This document shows positions 6,557-7,623 of a stretch of DNA of 7,623 bases, one piece after another. A program made the translations under genes and the position numbers. The stretch is from Bordetella parapertussis (GTDB lineage Bacteria; Pseudomonadota; Gammaproteobacteria; Burkholderiales; Burkholderiaceae_C). The notes beneath the pieces were generated by a model that was given only the letters and a program-made list of their open reading frames with translations, was not told the DNA's origin and ran no database searches. Positions within the stretch are counted from its first letter, which is position 1, and each line of letters starts with the position of its first letter. Location: NCBI GenBank assembly GCA_945900685.1, contig CAMDJS010000097.1, positions 1 through 7,623 of the forward strand, written 5' to 3'.

Positions 6557-7588
6557 TTACTTCTGGATTTGTGACCAGACTCTGCTGCGGATCTGGTCAG
6601 TCAAGCTGCTAGGCAGGGCGACATAGTCCAGATCGTCGGCCATTTTGGCGCCATTTTTGAAGGCCCAGTCAAAGAACTTCAGAGCTTCGGCAGAAGCTGC
6701 TTTGTCGGCGGGTTGCTTGTACATCAGGATGAACGAGGCTGTGCTGATGGGCCAGGAAGTAGCGCCCTTGGCATTCACCATGGACACGCCCATGCCCGGG
6801 ACGCTGAACCAGTCAGCGCCGGCAGCAGCTGCAGCGAAGGTCTTGTCATCAGGCGCCACATATCTGCCATCGGCATTTTGCAGCTGCATGAAATTCATGC
6901 CGTTTTTCTTGACGTAAGCGTACTCGACATAGCCGACCGAGCCTTTGATGCGGTTGACGTTGGCTGCAACACCTTCGTTGCCTTTGCCGCCGACCGACGA
7001 AGCCGCTGGCCACTTGACAGCGGCATTCTTGCCAACCTTGTCAGCCCACTCTTTGCTGATAGCGCTCAGGTAGTCGGTGAAGTTGAAGGTGGTGCCGGAA
7101 CCATCAGCACGGTGAACCACGGTGATGGCCACGCCAGGCAGGTTTTTGCCGGGGTTCAGGGCGGCCAGTTTGGCGTCATTCCATTTGGAGATGGTGCCCA
7201 TGAATACCTCAGCCAGCACGGGGCCGGTGATGCGCAACTCGCCAGGCTTGAAACCATCGAGGTTGAGAACGGGAACGGTGCCGCCGATGATGGCGGGGAA
7301 TTGGACCATGCCGTCCTTGTCCAGCTCGGCGCCGGGCACAGGTGCGTCGGTAGCGCCGAATGTCACGGTCTTGGCGCGGATTTGCTTGATGCCGCCGGAC
7401 GAACCGATGGATTGGTAGTTCATGCCGGTGCCGGTAGCGGCTTTGTAGCCTTCAGCCCATTTGGCATAGATAGGAAAAGGGAAGGTGGCGCCAGCGCCGG
7501 TGATGTCGGCTGCCATTGCCGAACCCATGGCGATGCAGGTGAAGACGGTAGCGGCAACCGTTTTGAGTAATGTGCGTTTAACGATCAT
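6557..7588 (-). CDS. pstS: Periplasmic phosphate-binding protein PstS
   Basis: This 343-residue precursor is the high-affinity phosphate receptor of the Pst transporter. The N-terminus is a Sec signal peptide: K4-R5, a hydrophobic core at about 7-20, and a likely signal peptidase I site after AMA (residue 26), with no lipobox cysteine. Phosphate-contact motifs known from E. coli PstS are present: GAGATFP (31-37), SIGSSGG (60-66), TDAP (80-83, aspartate D81) and HRADGSGTT (159-167, with R160 and the S164-G165-T166 loop). KGNEGV, GSVGYVEYAY and a WP-ST-FIL stretch are further family marks. The ATG is preceded by a strong ribosome site. Base composition is visibly more GC-rich than in phoR, in line with a highly expressed gene. 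It is the first gene of the operon, followed by a hairpin that probably uncouples its level from pstC. Confidence 0.98.
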   Translation of the reverse strand: MIVKRTLLKTVAATVFTCIAMGSAMAADITGAGATFPFPIYAKWAEGYKAATGTGMNYQSIGSSGGIKQIRAKTVTFGATDAPVPGAELDKDGMVQFPAIIGGTVPVLNLDGFKPGELRITGPVLAEVFMGTISKWNDAKLAALNPGKNLPGVAITVVHRADGSGTTFNFTDYLSAISKEWADKVGKNAAVKWPAASSVGGKGNEGVAANVNRIKGSVGYVEYAYVKKNGMNFMQLQNADGRYVAPDDKTFAAAAAGADWFSVPGMGVSMVNAKGATSWPISTASFILMYKQPADKAASAEALKFFDWAFKNGAKMADDLDYVALPSSLTDQIRSRVWSQIQK

Positions 7589-7593
7589 AGAAG

Positions 7594-7598
7594 TCCTT
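7594..7598 (-). promoter_or_regulatory. pstS ribosome binding site
   Basis: AAGGA on the minus strand stands 5 nt before the pstS ATG (7588), a strong site that matches an abundant protein. Confidence 0.75.
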
Positions 7599-7604
7599 GT
7601 TGCG

Positions 7605-7623
7605 GTAGTGAAAAAGACACTAC
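7605..7623. repeat. Short inverted repeat in the pstS leader, at the window edge
   Basis: GTAGTG and CACTAC form perfect 6-bp arms around the 7-nt spacer AAAAAGA (plus strand), just upstream of the pstS ribosome site. It could be a small leader hairpin or a protein site. It does not resemble the tandem CTGTCAT-type Pho box, which I would expect further upstream and outside the window. The outer extent of the repeat is unknown because the window ends here. Confidence 0.4.

Noticed and set aside
6713..7570. Long plus-strand open frame of 285 codons opposite pstS
   Set aside because: It lies wholly antisense to a clear pstS gene and follows from the GC-biased third positions of that gene. The translation shows no recognisable domain and its His/Gly/Ala-rich composition is typical of a shadow frame.
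7589..7623. Pho box upstream of pstS
   Set aside because: Only 35 nt are available and they contain no pair of 7-bp CTGTCAT-like repeats; the promoter region is outside the window.

Overview
The window carries a nearly complete bacterial phosphate-starvation locus on the minus strand, pstS-pstC-pstA-pstB-phoU-phoB-phoR. Two genes of a phosphonate-catabolism cluster lie on the plus strand and converge on it. The gene order, the PhoR type with two short N-terminal membrane segments, and the protein sequences suggest a betaproteobacterium of the order Burkholderiales, perhaps Comamonadaceae. This placement is inferred from the look of the proteins, not from a search.

Layout. Positions 1-371 (plus) hold the C-terminal part of phnM, a C-P lyase pathway hydrolase cut by the window edge. 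Positions 463-1017 (plus) encode an HD-domain protein of the phosphonate-operon PhnZ-like family. Its 3' end overlaps the 3' end of phoR (968-2350, minus) by 50 nt. Continuing leftward to rightward come phoB (2347-3054), phoU (3051-3752), pstB (3755-4531), pstA (4600-5460), pstC (5462-6475) and pstS (6557-7588), all minus. There is no gene-free stretch longer than 91 bases. The main pst promoter and any Pho boxes would lie to the right of the window; only 35 nt upstream of pstS are present.

How the genes work together. PstS binds periplasmic phosphate and delivers it to the PstC/PstA membrane channel, which is driven by the PstB ATPase. PhoU links transporter activity to the PhoR kinase, and PhoR phosphorylates PhoB, which activates the Pho regulon, usually including pst and phosphonate genes. 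The genes from phoU to phoR overlap by ATGA junctions, and pstC-pstA is separated by one base, so translation is probably coupled. A strong intrinsic-terminator-like hairpin sits between pstS and pstC and probably makes the binding protein more abundant than the rest of the transporter.

The main anomaly is pstB. Its reading frame is interrupted by an in-frame TAG at 3887-3889, at codon 215, exactly where the family has a conserved glutamine (CAG). The 43 codons after it are still well-conserved PstB sequence ending at a normal TAA two bases before phoU. This looks like a single C-to-T nonsense change, or a sequencing error of the same form. If real, it predicts loss of high-affinity phosphate uptake and, by analogy with E. 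coli pst mutants, altered or constitutive Pho signalling. I found no sign of a wholly new system; the rest is a standard Pho locus with a few unusual junctions.
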